A stretch of 64,000 nucleotides of DNA from Halanaerobium saccharolyticum subsp. saccharolyticum DSM 6643 (GCF_000350165.1 NZ_CAUI01000005.1:682001-746000); one strand, 5' to 3'. Shown: positions 17,397-27,104, counted from the first letter of the stretch. Notes: generated from the sequence alone by a model not told the origin. Program-made: numbers and translations.

Positions 17397-18599
17397 ATGG
17401 ATTATTTACTTGTATTTTCAATTATATTATTGACAGTTTTTACACTAAATTCTAGTGTATTTGCTCAAACAGAGATTCCCTATGATCAAAAAATGAATGA
17501 AGTTGATACTGAAACAGCCACTTTTGCTTTAGGCTGCTTTTGGGGACCCGACGCTTCCTTTGGAGCTTTAGAAGGTGTTGTTAGAACTCGAGTTGGTTAT
17601 GCTGGTGGCGATAAAAATAACCCAACTTATAAGATGATTGGTGATCACACTGAAACAATAGAAATTGATTATGATCCAGAAGTTATTTCTTACAGTGAAT
17701 TACTTGAAATCTTTTTTGCCAGTCATGACCCTTACAGACCGGCTTATTCGAGACAGTACGCCTCTTTAATTTTATATAATAATTCTAAGCAGCAGGATTT
17801 AGCTCTGGAAATGAAGAGAAAATTAGAAGCTGAAAGTGGTAGAGAAATCAAGACCGAAATTAAAAAACTGGATAAATTCTATTTTGCTGAAGATTATCAT
17901 CAGAAATTTAGATTACAGCAGGCTCAGGATTTTAAAAATCATTATTTGTCCCAGCTATCTATGGAGGAATTTATTAATTCTCCAGCAGTAACTAAAGCTA
18001 ATGGCTATTTTACTGGTAATGGTGAGCGTGATAATATTATTCAGAATATCGGTGAACTTGGTTTAAGTACTGAGCTGCAGGAAAGACTTTTAGAAAGAAA
18101 TAGTATTGATCCGGCTGAATGTGTTACTTTCTGTAAGACTGAAGATGCTGACAGTGTAGTGATTAATGAAGAAGAAAGTGATCAGGAATTGAGAGAGCGT
18201 TTAACTGATCTGCAGTACAAGGTAACTCAGCTTGATGCTACAGAACCTGCTTTTAATAATAAATACTGGGATAATAAAGAACCTGGTATCTATGTTGATG
18301 TAGTTTCTGGTGAACCACTTTTTTCCTCAACTGATAAATTCGAATCAGGATCAGGCTGGCCCAGTTTTACTAAGCCACTGGTTGAAGAAAATATTGTTGA
18401 AGTTGAGGATAAATCACTCTGGATGACCAGAATAGAGATTAGAAGTAAAAATGCTGATTCTCATTTGGGTCATGTATTTGAAGATGGTCCTAAACCAACA
18501 GGTTTAAGATACTGCATGAATTCAGCCGCTCTAAGATTTATCCCAGCTGAAGATCTAGCTGAAGAAGGTTATGAGGAATTTGAATATTTATTTGAATAA
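17397..18599 (+). CDS. msrAB: Exported peptide methionine sulfoxide reductase, MsrA-MsrB fusion
   Basis: This 400-aa protein joins two methionine sulfoxide reductases behind an export signal of about 24 residues ending near SVFAQ. The MsrA part follows, with catalytic GCFWG near residue 46 and the YHQKFRLQ end. A linker leads to MsrB, with [11 protein letters not shown] and the catalytic [11 protein letters not shown] near the C-terminus. MsrB proteins often hold zinc with two CxxC pairs; the first is replaced here ([13 protein letters not shown]), so this is the zinc-free form. It would repair both S- and R-methionine sulfoxides in exported proteins outside the cytoplasm. The electron donor is not encoded nearby. 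The start is ATG after AGGAGGT. A terminator follows at 18631. Confidence 0.92.
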   Translation: MDYLLVFSIILLTVFTLNSSVFAQTEIPYDQKMNEVDTETATFALGCFWGPDASFGALEGVVRTRVGYAGGDKNNPTYKMIGDHTETIEIDYDPEVISYSELLEIFFASHDPYRPAYSRQYASLILYNNSKQQDLALEMKRKLEAESGREIKTEIKKLDKFYFAEDYHQKFRLQQAQDFKNHYLSQLSMEEFINSPAVTKANGYFTGNGERDNIIQNIGELGLSTELQERLLERNSIDPAECVTFCKTEDADSVVINEEESDQELRERLTDLQYKVTQLDATEPAFNNKYWDNKEPGIYVDVVSGEPLFSSTDKFESGSGWPSFTKPLVEENIVEVEDKSLWMTRIEIRSKNADSHLGHVFEDGPKPTGLRYCMNSAALRFIPAEDLAEEGYEEFEYLFE

Positions 18600-18630
18600 A
18601 ATGACTACTAACTGAATATATTAAATACTA

Positions 18631-18657
18631 AAAGGGCTGGAATCATTCCAGCCCTTT
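18631..18657 (+). terminator. Terminator after msrAB
   Basis: Perfect 13-base arms, from AAAGGGCTGGAAT to ATTCCAGCCCTTT, with almost no loop. Only a weak T run follows. Confidence 0.7.
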
Positions 18658-18844
18658 AAATAGTTTAAATCAACCTGACTAATTTTGATAATTTTTTAAT
18701 ATTATTTTGCTTTTTAATCAAATTTGAGATCTTAAAAAAGGTAAATAACACTTCTTATAGAATTATATAATTGATAAGAAAAATTAACTTAATTTTGTTT
18801 TCTAAAGTTATTTAATTTGAGAGCGTTACCGAGGAGGGTTTTTA

Positions 18845-19381
18845 ATGAAATTTAAACTAGCTAAGCTTGAACTACAGTTAATTAAAGGAGATATATCAGC
18901 TCAAACAGATATTGAAGCTGTGGTTAATGCTGCAAATGCTCAGCTAAAAACTGGCGGTGGAGTTGCTGGAGCAATTCATCGAGCTGCTGGTCCTGAGCTG
19001 GAAGAAGCCTGTAGAGATTTGGCACCAATTCAGGTAGGAGAGGCAGTGATTACTTCTGCTTTTAAGCTTCCTAATCAATATGTAATTCACACATTGGGTC
19101 CAGTATATGGTGAGGACAAACCTGAGGCTGAGCTGCTTGCTAGATGCTATCAAAATTCACTACATCTGGTTGAAGAATGTCAGTTGAAAAGTGTTGCTTT
19201 TCCTGCAATTTCAACTGGTGCTTTTGCTTATCCAATTAAAGAAGCTGCACAAATTTCATTAAAAACCATCAAAGAAATGGCAGCAGATCTAAAAAAGATT
19301 AAGCTGATACGCTTTGTATTATACAGTTCTAAAGATTTAGAAGTATATAAAAATGAGGCTAAGAAAATCTTAAAAAAATAA
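18845..19381 (+). CDS. Macrodomain protein (ADP-ribose hydrolase type)
   Basis: This 178-aa protein is a macrodomain of the YmdB/MacroD-like type. It has GDI at residues 15-17, the VVNAAN segment, the glycine loop GGGVAGAIHRAAG that cradles the distal ribose, and the FPAISTGAFAYP loop near residue 120. Family members bind ADP-ribose, deacetylate O-acetyl-ADP-ribose or remove ADP-ribose from proteins. The start is ATG after GAGGAGG. It leads a run of three + genes with a HAD-like protein and a metal-dependent cyclase. No ADP-ribosyltransferase was seen nearby. Confidence 0.9.
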   Translation: MKFKLAKLELQLIKGDISAQTDIEAVVNAANAQLKTGGGVAGAIHRAAGPELEEACRDLAPIQVGEAVITSAFKLPNQYVIHTLGPVYGEDKPEAELLARCYQNSLHLVEECQLKSVAFPAISTGAFAYPIKEAAQISLKTIKEMAADLKKIKLIRFVLYSSKDLEVYKNEAKKILKK

Positions 19382-19402
19382 CTTAAAGAAGGAGTAACTA
19401 GC

Positions 19403-19870
19403 TTGAATTTGAATATACCAGATTATAAAAAAATTGAAATTGACAAAATAGTTTTTGACCTGAATGGTACCATAGCCTGTGATGGTAGTTTGATTAGAGG
19501 AGTTAAAGCAGGAATTAACAGTTTAGCTGCAGATTTTGATATATATATTTTAACTGCAGATACTTTTGGAACAGCGGCTGAATTGTTAAAAGATTTAAAA
19601 GCAGAACTGGTTATAATTGACAGCAGTGATGGAAGCAAGTTTAAAGCTGATTTTATAAAAAAATTAGGCTGCAAAAATGTTATTGCAGTTGGTAATGGTA
19701 ACAATGATGCACTGATGCTTAAAAAAGCAGAATTAGGTATTGCAGTAATTGGGCCTGAAGGAACAGCCGCTGGTGCTCTTAGGGAAGCAGATCTGATTAG
19801 TAGAGAGATTAATGATGTTTTAGCAATACTGTCTAAACCAAAAAGGCTAAAAGCTACTTTAAGAAAATAG
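19403..19870 (+). CDS. HAD-superfamily hydrolase (soluble P-type ATPase-like)
   Basis: This 155-aa protein is a minimal HAD domain. The catalytic motif is FDLNGTIACDG, with the nucleophile aspartate in the usual DxNGT form seen in P-type-ATPase-like soluble proteins. The later VGNGNNDALML supplies the acidic residues that hold magnesium. No cap domain is present, which suggests a protein or large substrate, or a small one with an open site. The start is TTG, ten bases after AAGGAG. It follows the macrodomain gene by 21 bases and precedes the cyclase gene, probably in one operon. Its substrate is not known. Confidence 0.8.
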   Translation: MNLNIPDYKKIEIDKIVFDLNGTIACDGSLIRGVKAGINSLAADFDIYILTADTFGTAAELLKDLKAELVIIDSSDGSKFKADFIKKLGCKNVIAVGNGNNDALMLKKAELGIAVIGPEGTAAGALREADLISREINDVLAILSKPKRLKATLRK

Positions 19871-19903
19871 TTGGGCTTTTTAACTAAATTAGGGAGGTAT
19901 AAA

Positions 19904-20521
19904 GTGGCAGATCTAATTGATTTAAGTTACGAAATTTACTCTAAGATGCCTGTTTATCCGGGTGATTTAGAAGTTGAACTCGAAAATGACAAAAAGCTTA
20001 GTCGAGATGCCTATGCCAATCATAATCTCAAAATGGGAATGCATGCCGGAACTCATCTTGATCTACCGGCACATATGTTAAATGATCAGCGCCATATTTC
20101 CGATATAGATCTAGCATATTTAAACGGCAGAGCCAAACTTTTAAATGCAGTTGGCGAAAAAGTAATAACTGTAAAAGATAAATATAAAAAACTAATTGAA
20201 AAAGATGATATTATAATTATTTATACAGGCTTTGCTACAAAATATGGTACAAAAGAATATTATACAGAGCATCCAGTTATTTCAGAGGAGCTGGCAGATT
20301 TACTTATTAAAAAAGAAATTAAAATTTTAGGGTTTGATCTTCCATCACCTGACAGAAATCCCTATCAGATTCATCAAAAACTATTTAGGAATAATATTTT
20401 TATTTTAGAAAATCTCTGTAATTTAGATCAACTACCAGAATTTAAATCTTTTAAATTTTTTCTGTTTCCGCTAAAAGTTAGAGCTGAAGCGGCTCCCTGC
20501 AGAGCAGCAGCAGAAATTTAG
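19904..20521 (+). CDS. Cyclase family protein (kynurenine formamidase-like metal hydrolase)
   Basis: This 205-aa protein belongs to the cyclase family (PF04199), with metal-dependent amidases such as KynB. The metal motif HAGTHLDLPAH is intact, and PVYPGD and LGFDLPSPDR follow family patterns. I take GTG at 19904 as start, six bases after AGGGAGG. Upstream in-frame TTG at 19871 directly abuts the HAD stop codon and has no ribosome site. No other tryptophan-degradation genes are near, so a formamidase role is only one possibility. Confidence 0.85.
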   Translation: MADLIDLSYEIYSKMPVYPGDLEVELENDKKLSRDAYANHNLKMGMHAGTHLDLPAHMLNDQRHISDIDLAYLNGRAKLLNAVGEKVITVKDKYKKLIEKDDIIIIYTGFATKYGTKEYYTEHPVISEELADLLIKKEIKILGFDLPSPDRNPYQIHQKLFRNNIFILENLCNLDQLPEFKSFKFFLFPLKVRAEAAPCRAAAEI

Positions 20522-20563
20522 CTAGAAATTGACAGTTAAAATTCAGATTCAACTATTTTTAAT

Positions 20564-20592
20564 TTGACAGTTCCAAAACTATTTGCTAGTAT
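20564..20592 (+). promoter_or_regulatory. Promoter driving the ZTP riboswitch transcript
   Basis: TTGACA at 20564 is followed after 17 bases by TAGTAT at 20587. The riboswitch begins about 30 nt further on, at the expected distance. Confidence 0.65.
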
Positions 20593-20619
20593 ATAAAGTG
20601 TAATTAAAATTTGAATAAA

Positions 20620-20698
20620 TGGATTATATGACTGGCGGATAAATATGGGTTTAACCATAGGGGAATATAATCTTTAATGAATCGCCCGCCTGGATATT
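20620..20698 (+). ncRNA. ZTP (pfl) riboswitch upstream of pflB
   Basis: The leader has the features of the pfl motif that binds ZTP or ZMP, signals of low one-carbon folate. GATTATAT at 20622 pairs with ATATAATC at 20665 to form P1. GACTGGCG at 20630-20637 is the conserved first half of the core. A small hairpin (TATGG with CCATA) is followed by GGGGAA. CCGCCTGG at 20686-20693 is the conserved second half, whose CGCC can pair with GGCG as the pseudoknot. Its last part is also the left arm of a terminator, so ligand binding should block termination and turn expression on. Pyruvate formate-lyase makes formate, which feeds one-carbon metabolism, and this RNA class was first noted upstream of such genes. 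Confidence 0.88.
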
Positions 20699-20729
20699 GA
20701 ATAAAACATATCCGGGGGGCGATTTTTTT
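20681..20729 (+). terminator. Riboswitch-controlled terminator
   Basis: ATCGCCC at 20681 pairs with GGGCGAT at 20717, with further pairing of GGATAT to ATATCC, and seven T follow. The left arm overlaps the CCGCC half of the riboswitch core, so the two structures exclude each other. Confidence 0.88.
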
Positions 20730-20820
20730 GTTTAGTTACATATTTTAGTCTTAAAGACAGCAAATGTAATCTAATTTACAATAAGCAGGTAATTTGAAAA
20801 CATAGTAAAGCACTCAGGAT

Positions 20821-20849
20821 TTGACGTTGGAAAAATATTCTGCTAAAAT
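20821..20849 (+). promoter_or_regulatory. Second promoter of pflB, downstream of the riboswitch
   Basis: TTGACG at 20821 and TAAAAT at 20844 are 17 bases apart and lie after the riboswitch terminator. This promoter would transcribe pflB without riboswitch control. Confidence 0.55.
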
Positions 20850-20958
20850 TAGAGTAGAATTCAGCTTAACTGATATATTAGTAAAATTAAGTTCTTAACT
20901 CACAAAATATATTTTTAAGCAACCAATAAGCTTATAAGACTAAAAGGGAGGATTTTAA

Positions 20959-23187
20959 ATGAAATTCGATACTTTAAAAATGAAGGGTCAAAGATGGAAA
21001 GAAGAAGTTGATGTGAGAGATTTTGTTCAGCAAAATTATACTCCTTATACTGGTGGAGCTGATTTTTTAGAAGGTCCCACCAAAAGAACGGAAGCAATCT
21101 GGAATCAGAGTTCAGAGCTTCTTAAACAAGAAAGAGAAAATGATGGTGTACTCGCTATAGATACAGAAACAGTTGCAGATATTAATGCTTATGATGCTGG
21201 TTATATAGATCAGGATAAAGAAATAATTGTTGGTCTACAGACGGACCAACCTTTAAAAAGAACTTTAAATCCCTATGGTGGGATTAGAATGGCTCGTCAG
21301 GCAGCAGAAGCTTATGGCGAAGAAGTAGATCCCGAAATAGATGAGATTTTTACTAAATATAGAAAGACACATAATGATGGTGTTTATGATGCCTATACAC
21401 CAAAAATTAGAGAAATTAGACGCTCAGGTGTAATTACCGGTCTGCCTGATGCTTACGGCCGCGGCAGAATTATTGGTGATTATAGAAGAGTTGCACTTTA
21501 TGGTATAGATAGATTAATTGAAGCTAAAAAAGAAGATAAGGCAAATTTAAAGAGTCCAATGACCGAAGAAACTATTCGCTTAAGAGAAGAAGTTAGCGAT
21601 CAAATCAAAGCTCTTAAAAGGTTGAAGGGACTTGGAGAAACATATGGCTGTGATCTTTCGCGACCTGCTAAAAATGCTGAAGAAGCAGTACAGTGGACTT
21701 ATCTTGCTTATCTTGGCGCAATTCAGGAAAACAATGGAGCGGCAATGTCCTTTGGTCGAGTTGCAGAGTTCTTTGATATTTATTTTGAAAAAGATATTGA
21801 AGCTGGCTTACTAACTGAAAAAGAAGCACAGGAGATAATAGATGATTTTGTAATTAAATTGAGACTTGCCAGACAGCTGAGAACTCCAGCTTATAACGAA
21901 CTATTCAGTGGAGATCCACTCTGGGTAACAATTGTTTTAGGTGGAATTGGAATTGATACCAGACCACTTGTTACAAAAACTAGTTATAGAATTTTAAATA
22001 CTTTATATAACTTAGGTCCTGCTCCAGAACCAAATTTAACAGTGCTCTGGTCAGAACAGCTGCCTGAAAGCTTTAAAAACTACTGCACTAAAGTTTCAAA
22101 AGACACAAGTTCACTGCAGTATGAAAATGATGATCTAATGCGCCTTAACTTTTCTGATGATTACGGGATCGCCTGCTGTGTTTCAGCAATGACACCCGGT
22201 AAAGATATTCAGTACTTTGGTGCTAGATGTAATCTTCCTAAAACACTGCTTTATTCCTTAAATGGTGGTAAAGATGAGGTCAGCGGAACCCAGGTAGGAC
22301 CGGAGTTTAAAGCTTATGAGGGTGATGTTTTAGAATATGATAAAGTTATGGAGAATTTTGACCGCTTCCTTGACTGGTTAAGCGAAAAATATGTAGATGC
22401 TTTAAATATAATTCACTTTATGCACGATAAATATGCTTATGAGGCAGTACAGATGGCCCTGCACGATACTGAAGTTCAGAGGATTATGGGTTTTGGTGTA
22501 GCTGGTCTTTCAATTATTGCCGACTCCTTAAGTGCAATAAAATATGCAGAAGTTAAACCAATCAGAAATGAAGAGGGTCTAATTGTTGATTTTGAGATCA
22601 ATGGAGATTTCCCTAAGTACGGTAATGATGATGATCGTGTAGATAAGTTGGCTGTAGAAGTAGTTAAACTATTTATTAATAAGCTAAAACAGCATCAGCT
22701 CTACAGAGATGCGGTTCATTCCATGTCAGTACTGACAATTACTTCGAATGTTGTTTATGGTAAGAAAACAGGTGCTACACCCGATGGACGTAAAGCAGGA
22801 GAAGCCTTTGCACCTGGAGCAAATCCAATGCACGGTAGAGATACATCTGGTGCATTAGCTTCACTTAACTCGGTTGCTAAAATACCTTATGAGTACTGCC
22901 AGGATGGTATTTCTAATACATTTTCTATTGTGCCAGAAGCTCTTGGTAAAACTGAAACTGCTCAGCAGAATAATTTAACTTCAATATTGGACGGTTATTT
23001 TGATCAGGGTGCACATCATTTAAATGTTAATGTTTTAAGACGAGAAACTTTACTTGATGCAGTTGAGCATCCTGAAGAATATCCTCAGCTGACAATCAGA
23101 GTTTCCGGTTATGCTGTTAACTTTATTAAATTAACAGCAGAACAGCAGCAGGAAGTTATAGCAAGAACATTCCATAAGTCAATATAA
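20959..23187 (+). CDS. pflB: Pyruvate formate-lyase (formate C-acetyltransferase)
   Basis: This 742-aa glycyl radical enzyme converts pyruvate and CoA into acetyl-CoA and formate in fermentation. The adjacent catalytic cysteines are C406 and C407 in the [11 protein letters not shown] segment; such a pair is a mark of pyruvate formate-lyase rather than the dehydratase or sulfonate lyase members. The radical-bearing glycine is G717 in RVSGYAVNF close to the C-terminus. The length fits the family, which is about 740-760. The start is ATG after GGGAGG. It is transcribed from behind a ZTP riboswitch and from a second promoter, and is followed by its activase gene. Confidence 0.96.
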   Translation: MKFDTLKMKGQRWKEEVDVRDFVQQNYTPYTGGADFLEGPTKRTEAIWNQSSELLKQERENDGVLAIDTETVADINAYDAGYIDQDKEIIVGLQTDQPLKRTLNPYGGIRMARQAAEAYGEEVDPEIDEIFTKYRKTHNDGVYDAYTPKIREIRRSGVITGLPDAYGRGRIIGDYRRVALYGIDRLIEAKKEDKANLKSPMTEETIRLREEVSDQIKALKRLKGLGETYGCDLSRPAKNAEEAVQWTYLAYLGAIQENNGAAMSFGRVAEFFDIYFEKDIEAGLLTEKEAQEIIDDFVIKLRLARQLRTPAYNELFSGDPLWVTIVLGGIGIDTRPLVTKTSYRILNTLYNLGPAPEPNLTVLWSEQLPESFKNYCTKVSKDTSSLQYENDDLMRLNFSDDYGIACCVSAMTPGKDIQYFGARCNLPKTLLYSLNGGKDEVSGTQVGPEFKAYEGDVLEYDKVMENFDRFLDWLSEKYVDALNIIHFMHDKYAYEAVQMALHDTEVQRIMGFGVAGLSIIADSLSAIKYAEVKPIRNEEGLIVDFEINGDFPKYGNDDDRVDKLAVEVVKLFINKLKQHQLYRDAVHSMSVLTITSNVVYGKKTGATPDGRKAGEAFAPGANPMHGRDTSGALASLNSVAKIPYEYCQDGISNTFSIVPEALGKTETAQQNNLTSILDGYFDQGAHHLNVNVLRRETLLDAVEHPEEYPQLTIRVSGYAVNFIKLTAEQQQEVIARTFHKSI

Positions 23188-23201
23188 ATAAGATGTTGTG
23201 T

Positions 23202-23259
23202 TTTTGTTCACTATAACCTGGTACTAATTATTTTGTTCACTATAACCCGGTACCAATCA
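23202..23259 (+). repeat. Two tandem 29-nt direct repeats between pflB and pflA
   Basis: Units 23202-23230 and 23231-23259 differ at only three positions, each a T-to-C change, and are joined head to tail. Each has TTTTGTTCACTATAACC followed by a GGTAC core. The second unit abuts the pflA ribosome site. Function is unknown. It could be a protein site or the result of a slipped duplication. Confidence 0.8.
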
Positions 23260-23272
23260 AAAGGAGGTCATT

Positions 23273-24001
23273 ATGACTGAAGGATATATTCATTCTACAG
23301 AAAGTATGGGGACAGTTGATGGCCCCGGAATTCGCTTTGTTGTTTTTACTCAAGGCTGTCCACTGCGCTGTCAGTATTGTCACAATCCAGACACCTGGAA
23401 ATTAAAAGAAGGTAAAAAGACTACAACTGAAGAATTGATGAAAAAAATAGTAAAAATTAAACCTTATATAGAGCGTTCAGGTGGTGGAATTACAATTTCA
23501 GGTGGAGAACCTACTATGCAGCTTGAATTTACTTTGGATCTCTTAAAAAAAGCTAAGGCTGAAGGTCTGCATACGGCAGTGGATACTTCCGGCTATGTAG
23601 ATCCAGAAAAGTTTAAAAAGCTGCTTCCGTATTTGGATCTAGTTCTTTTAGATATCAAAACTATGGATAATTTAAAACACCAGGATCTGACTGGAGTCAG
23701 CAACGAAAAAACTCTTAATATTGTAGAACTTTTGGAGTTAGAGAAACAGCCTTACTGGGTCAGACAGGTTATTGTTCCTGGAATTACAGATGATCTAGCA
23801 GAAATGCAGCAGTTTGCTAATTATCTTAAAGATAAAAAGTATTTAGAAAAGATAGAACTACTTCCATATCACGAATTAGGAAAGCATAAATGGGAGAATT
23901 TAGGACTTGAATATAAGCTGGCTGCTGTTGATCCACCTTCTGCAAAAAAAATGGCAGAGTTAAATTCTATTTTCAAAAATTATAAAATAAATATAGCCTA
24001 A
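23273..24001 (+). CDS. pflA: Pyruvate formate-lyase activating enzyme
   Basis: This 242-aa radical SAM enzyme installs the glycyl radical on pyruvate formate-lyase. The iron-sulfur motif is CPLRCQYC near residue 30, and GGEPTMQ near residue 82 contacts S-adenosylmethionine. There is no extra ferredoxin-like cluster insertion, which fits the pyruvate formate-lyase activases and argues against the activases of dehydratase-type enzymes. It lies 85 bases after pflB, the gap being filled by the tandem repeat. The start is ATG after AAGGAGGT. A terminator follows at 24026. Confidence 0.95.
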   Translation: MTEGYIHSTESMGTVDGPGIRFVVFTQGCPLRCQYCHNPDTWKLKEGKKTTTEELMKKIVKIKPYIERSGGGITISGGEPTMQLEFTLDLLKKAKAEGLHTAVDTSGYVDPEKFKKLLPYLDLVLLDIKTMDNLKHQDLTGVSNEKTLNIVELLELEKQPYWVRQVIVPGITDDLAEMQQFANYLKDKKYLEKIELLPYHELGKHKWENLGLEYKLAAVDPPSAKKMAELNSIFKNYKINIA

Positions 24002-24025
24002 GTATAGTTGATATTTAACAGGAAT

Positions 24026-24063
24026 CCCAATCAAATTCGTTTTGGTTGGGGCTTTCTGTTTTT
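24026..24063 (+). terminator. Terminator after pflA
   Basis: CCCAATCAAA pairs with TTTGGTTGGG around a TTCG-containing loop, and a T-rich run follows. Confidence 0.75.
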
Positions 24064-24157
24064 ATGTCGAAAAATATGGTATAATAAATAATACTGATAA
24101 TTATTATTAGAAAATAAGAGTATTAAAAATAAATGATTTATTAATAGGAGATATAAT

Positions 24158-25255
24158 ATGTTGATACTTCAGGCTTTTTATTGGAACTGTCTTGATAACT
24201 GGTGGGAAGAAATAAATTCAATTGCAGATGAAATAGCAGTTAAAGGATTTGATACAGTCTGGCTGCCACCACCATCAAAGGGTATGGACGGAAAAAATTC
24301 AATGGGTTATGATATTAAAGAACACTATAATTTAGATTCTAAATTTGGCAACAAAAAAACCTTAAAAAAACTAATTAATAAATTTCATGAAAATAATATA
24401 GATGTTATGGCAGATTTAGTTTTAGGACATATGCTCGGTGGTAAAAAAGAATGGAATCCTCATTTTGAAAAGAAAACTTATACTAGATTTAAGGAAAAAA
24501 ACTTTCCTAAAAATCATATGCATTTTTGTCATGAATGTGGTGGCTGCAGCAGCCGTAACAGTTTTGGTGAAACAATTTGCTATTACTCTGATCAAGAATA
24601 TATGAAAAATGAATTAATTAAATGGGCGGACTGGCTCAAAAAGGACATTGGTTTTGACAGTTTTCGTCTCGACAATTTAAAAGATATGCGCTGGGATTTT
24701 ACTAAGGAATTTGTAGATCAATTTAGGGATAATACATTTATGGTTGGTGAATACTGGAATGGCGATGATCGAACATTACAGGAATTTATTGATCACAGTC
24801 AAATTAATTTATTCAATTTCCCACTTTATTACAGTATTAAGGAAATGTGTATGGATCCATTTTTTCCGATGCAGAGTATAGAAGGCATCTCTAAAGAAAA
24901 TAAAGTTAATTTTCTTTCAAATCATGATATAGAAAGAGAAGAACGGGATTTTAATAAAGATGCAATTATCACAAATAAGGAATTAGGTTATGCCTATATC
25001 CTTTTTCAGGATAATCCGGCAGTTATCTATTGGAATGATTATTTTAAATATGATCTAAAAGATAAGTTAGATGAATTGATAAATTTAAGGAAAAACTCCA
25101 GTCACCAGCCGCTTGAAATAGTGAATTTAAATGATGATATTTATCATGCTAGACGCGGCAGATATAATTTAATCATTAATAATGGTTATGACGAATATTC
25201 TTACTCAACTCTAAAAGTTAAGGGAAGAGATTATGAAATATTTATAGAAGATTAA
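24158..25255 (+). CDS. Small alpha-amylase family protein (GH13)
   Basis: This 365-aa protein is a compact GH13 enzyme that lacks a signal peptide, so it would hydrolyse or transfer alpha-glucosides in the cytoplasm. The barrel motifs are ADLVLGH (first region), GFDSFRLDNLKD with the nucleophile aspartate, VGEYW with the acid/base glutamate, and FLSNHD with the third acid. An insertion around residues 121-145 carries several cysteines (FCHECGGC and later TICYY), which might hold a metal. At 365 residues it is shorter than most amylases (450 or more), and the C-terminal beta domain is small. The start is ATG after AGGAGAT. Exact specificity is not clear. Confidence 0.85.
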   Translation: MLILQAFYWNCLDNWWEEINSIADEIAVKGFDTVWLPPPSKGMDGKNSMGYDIKEHYNLDSKFGNKKTLKKLINKFHENNIDVMADLVLGHMLGGKKEWNPHFEKKTYTRFKEKNFPKNHMHFCHECGGCSSRNSFGETICYYSDQEYMKNELIKWADWLKKDIGFDSFRLDNLKDMRWDFTKEFVDQFRDNTFMVGEYWNGDDRTLQEFIDHSQINLFNFPLYYSIKEMCMDPFFPMQSIEGISKENKVNFLSNHDIEREERDFNKDAIITNKELGYAYILFQDNPAVIYWNDYFKYDLKDKLDELINLRKNSSHQPLEIVNLNDDIYHARRGRYNLIINNGYDEYSYSTLKVKGRDYEIFIED

Positions 25256-25328
25256 AAAAGAGAAAAATTAAACTGTATAAAAAAAATTAATTAGATAATT
25301 AAAATTAAAGCAGCAGAAAGGATTTTTT

Positions 25329-27104
25329 ATGCTTGCAGAAATAGAAAATATTGAAGGAATTTTAAAAAAATATTACGGTTATAATACTTTTAGAAAAGGA
25401 CAGAAAAAGGTTATAGAAAGTATTTTAGCTGGTAGAGATACAGCTGCAGTAATGCCAACCGGTTCTGGTAAGTCGCTCTGTTACCAGATTCCGGCCCTAA
25501 TTTTCGAAGGACTGACAATTGTAATTTCACCGCTTATTTCACTGATGAAAGACCAGGTGGATGCACTTACAGAAATGGGAATTAAGGCCAGCTATATTAA
25601 CAGCTCAATCAGCAGTAAAGAGATGAAAAAAAGATTGGATGCAGCTGCAGCAGGAAAATATAAGCTGCTCTATATAGCTCCAGAACGATTAAATTCATTT
25701 CGATTTATTAATTTACTGAGAGAGCTTGATATAGCAATGGTTGCTGTAGATGAGGCCCACTGTGTTTCGCACTGGGGGCATGATTTTAGACCTAGTTATT
25801 TAAATATTGCTCAGATTGTAGAAAGATTAAATAAAAAAGTAATCTTAACTGCTTTTACTGCTACGGCAACTCCACAGGTCAAAAGGGATATTAGTATTCA
25901 GTTAAAAATGAACAACCCGCTAATTTATACAAGTGGTTTTGATAGACCTAATTTGAGCTTTAGAATTAGAAAGGGTATCGATAAAGATCAGTTTTTAAAA
26001 GATTATTTAAAAGTTAATTCGGATCAGCCAGGTATAATTTATGCAGCAACCAGAAAAGAAGTTAACAGAATCTATCAGCTGCTGAATAAATTAGATTATC
26101 AGGTAGCCCGCTATCATGCCGGATTATCAGATCAAGAAAGAACAGAGGCTCAGGAAGATTTTATTTATGATAAAATAAAAATAGTTGTAGCTACAAATGC
26201 TTTTGGGATGGGAATTGATAAATCAAATGTCCGCTTTGTAATTCATTATAATATGCCTAAAAATATGGAATCATACTATCAAGAAGCCGGTAGAGCTGGG
26301 AGAGATGGTGAGCCAGCTGACTGTTTTCTGCTTTATGCACCAGGTGATAAACATATCCAGAAATTTTTAATCGATCAGGTGGGAACTGATGCTGATCGAA
26401 AAGAAGAACAGTTAAAGAAACTGCAGCAGATGGTAGATTATTGTCACACCAGCAAATGTCTGCGGGCTTATATCTTAAAATATTTTGGTGAAAAAGATGT
26501 TGCTAAAAAATGCGGCAGCTGCAGCAGCTGTAATGATCAACGTCAGCTGCAGGATATAACTGTTGAGGCTCAAAAAATATTATCCTGTGTTTATAGATTA
26601 GATGAAGGCTGGGGGATTACAGTAACTGCAAAAGTACTTGCTGGATCTAAGAGTAAGAAAATTTTAGATTCAAAATTTGATCAGCTTTCAACATATGGGA
26701 TTATGGCTGATTATACAATTAAAGAAATTAAAAATTTAATCAATCTTTTAATAGCAGATGATTATCTCAGTCAGGCGGGAGCTAAATATCCCCTTTTAAA
26801 ATTAAATAAAAAATCATATCAAATTATGAATGCTGAATTAGATGTTGAAAGAAGAATAGAAAAAGAACAGCAGCGGATTAGTGAAGATAGTGAATTATTT
26901 ATAATTTTAAAAGAATTGAGGAAAGAAATATCTAAAAAAGAAGGAGTACCACCATACATTATTTTTCACGACAGCAGTCTTAAGGATATGTGCAGAGTTC
27001 TGCCCCAGAATAAGACAGAGATGCTCCAGGTAAGTGGAGTTGGGGAAGTTAAGTATTCTCGGTATGGAAAAGATTTCTTGACTGCAGTTAAAAATTATGC
27101 TTAA
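25329..27104 (+). CDS. recQ: ATP-dependent DNA helicase RecQ
   Basis: This 591-aa protein is a RecQ helicase, which unwinds DNA 3' to 5' in recombination repair. In order it shows the Q motif region FRKGQ, Walker A MPTGSGKSLCYQIPAL, DEAHC, TATATPQV, and QEAGRAGRDG. A zinc site of four cysteines follows near residues 370-400 (CHTSKC, then CGSCSSC), then a winged-helix part and a C-terminal HRDC domain. The length matches the short bacterial RecQ. The start is ATG at 25329 with only a weak AAAGGA site. It is not obviously in an operon with its neighbours. Confidence 0.94.
   Translation: MLAEIENIEGILKKYYGYNTFRKGQKKVIESILAGRDTAAVMPTGSGKSLCYQIPALIFEGLTIVISPLISLMKDQVDALTEMGIKASYINSSISSKEMKKRLDAAAAGKYKLLYIAPERLNSFRFINLLRELDIAMVAVDEAHCVSHWGHDFRPSYLNIAQIVERLNKKVILTAFTATATPQVKRDISIQLKMNNPLIYTSGFDRPNLSFRIRKGIDKDQFLKDYLKVNSDQPGIIYAATRKEVNRIYQLLNKLDYQVARYHAGLSDQERTEAQEDFIYDKIKIVVATNAFGMGIDKSNVRFVIHYNMPKNMESYYQEAGRAGRDGEPADCFLLYAPGDKHIQKFLIDQVGTDADRKEEQLKKLQQMVDYCHTSKCLRAYILKYFGEKDVAKKCGSCSSCNDQRQLQDITVEAQKILSCVYRLDEGWGITVTAKVLAGSKSKKILDSKFDQLSTYGIMADYTIKEIKNLINLLIADDYLSQAGAKYPLLKLNKKSYQIMNAELDVERRIEKEQQRISEDSELFIILKELRKEISKKEGVPPYIIFHDSSLKDMCRVLPQNKTEMLQVSGVGEVKYSRYGKDFLTAVKNYA

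Noticed and set aside
20959-24001. Glycyl radical enzyme and activase as a sulfonate lyase (HpsG or IslA type) partner of the sulfoquinovose cluster
   Set aside because: Adjacent catalytic cysteines C406-C407, the length and the overall sequence identify pyruvate formate-lyase, and the activase lacks the extra cluster domain of the other activases.
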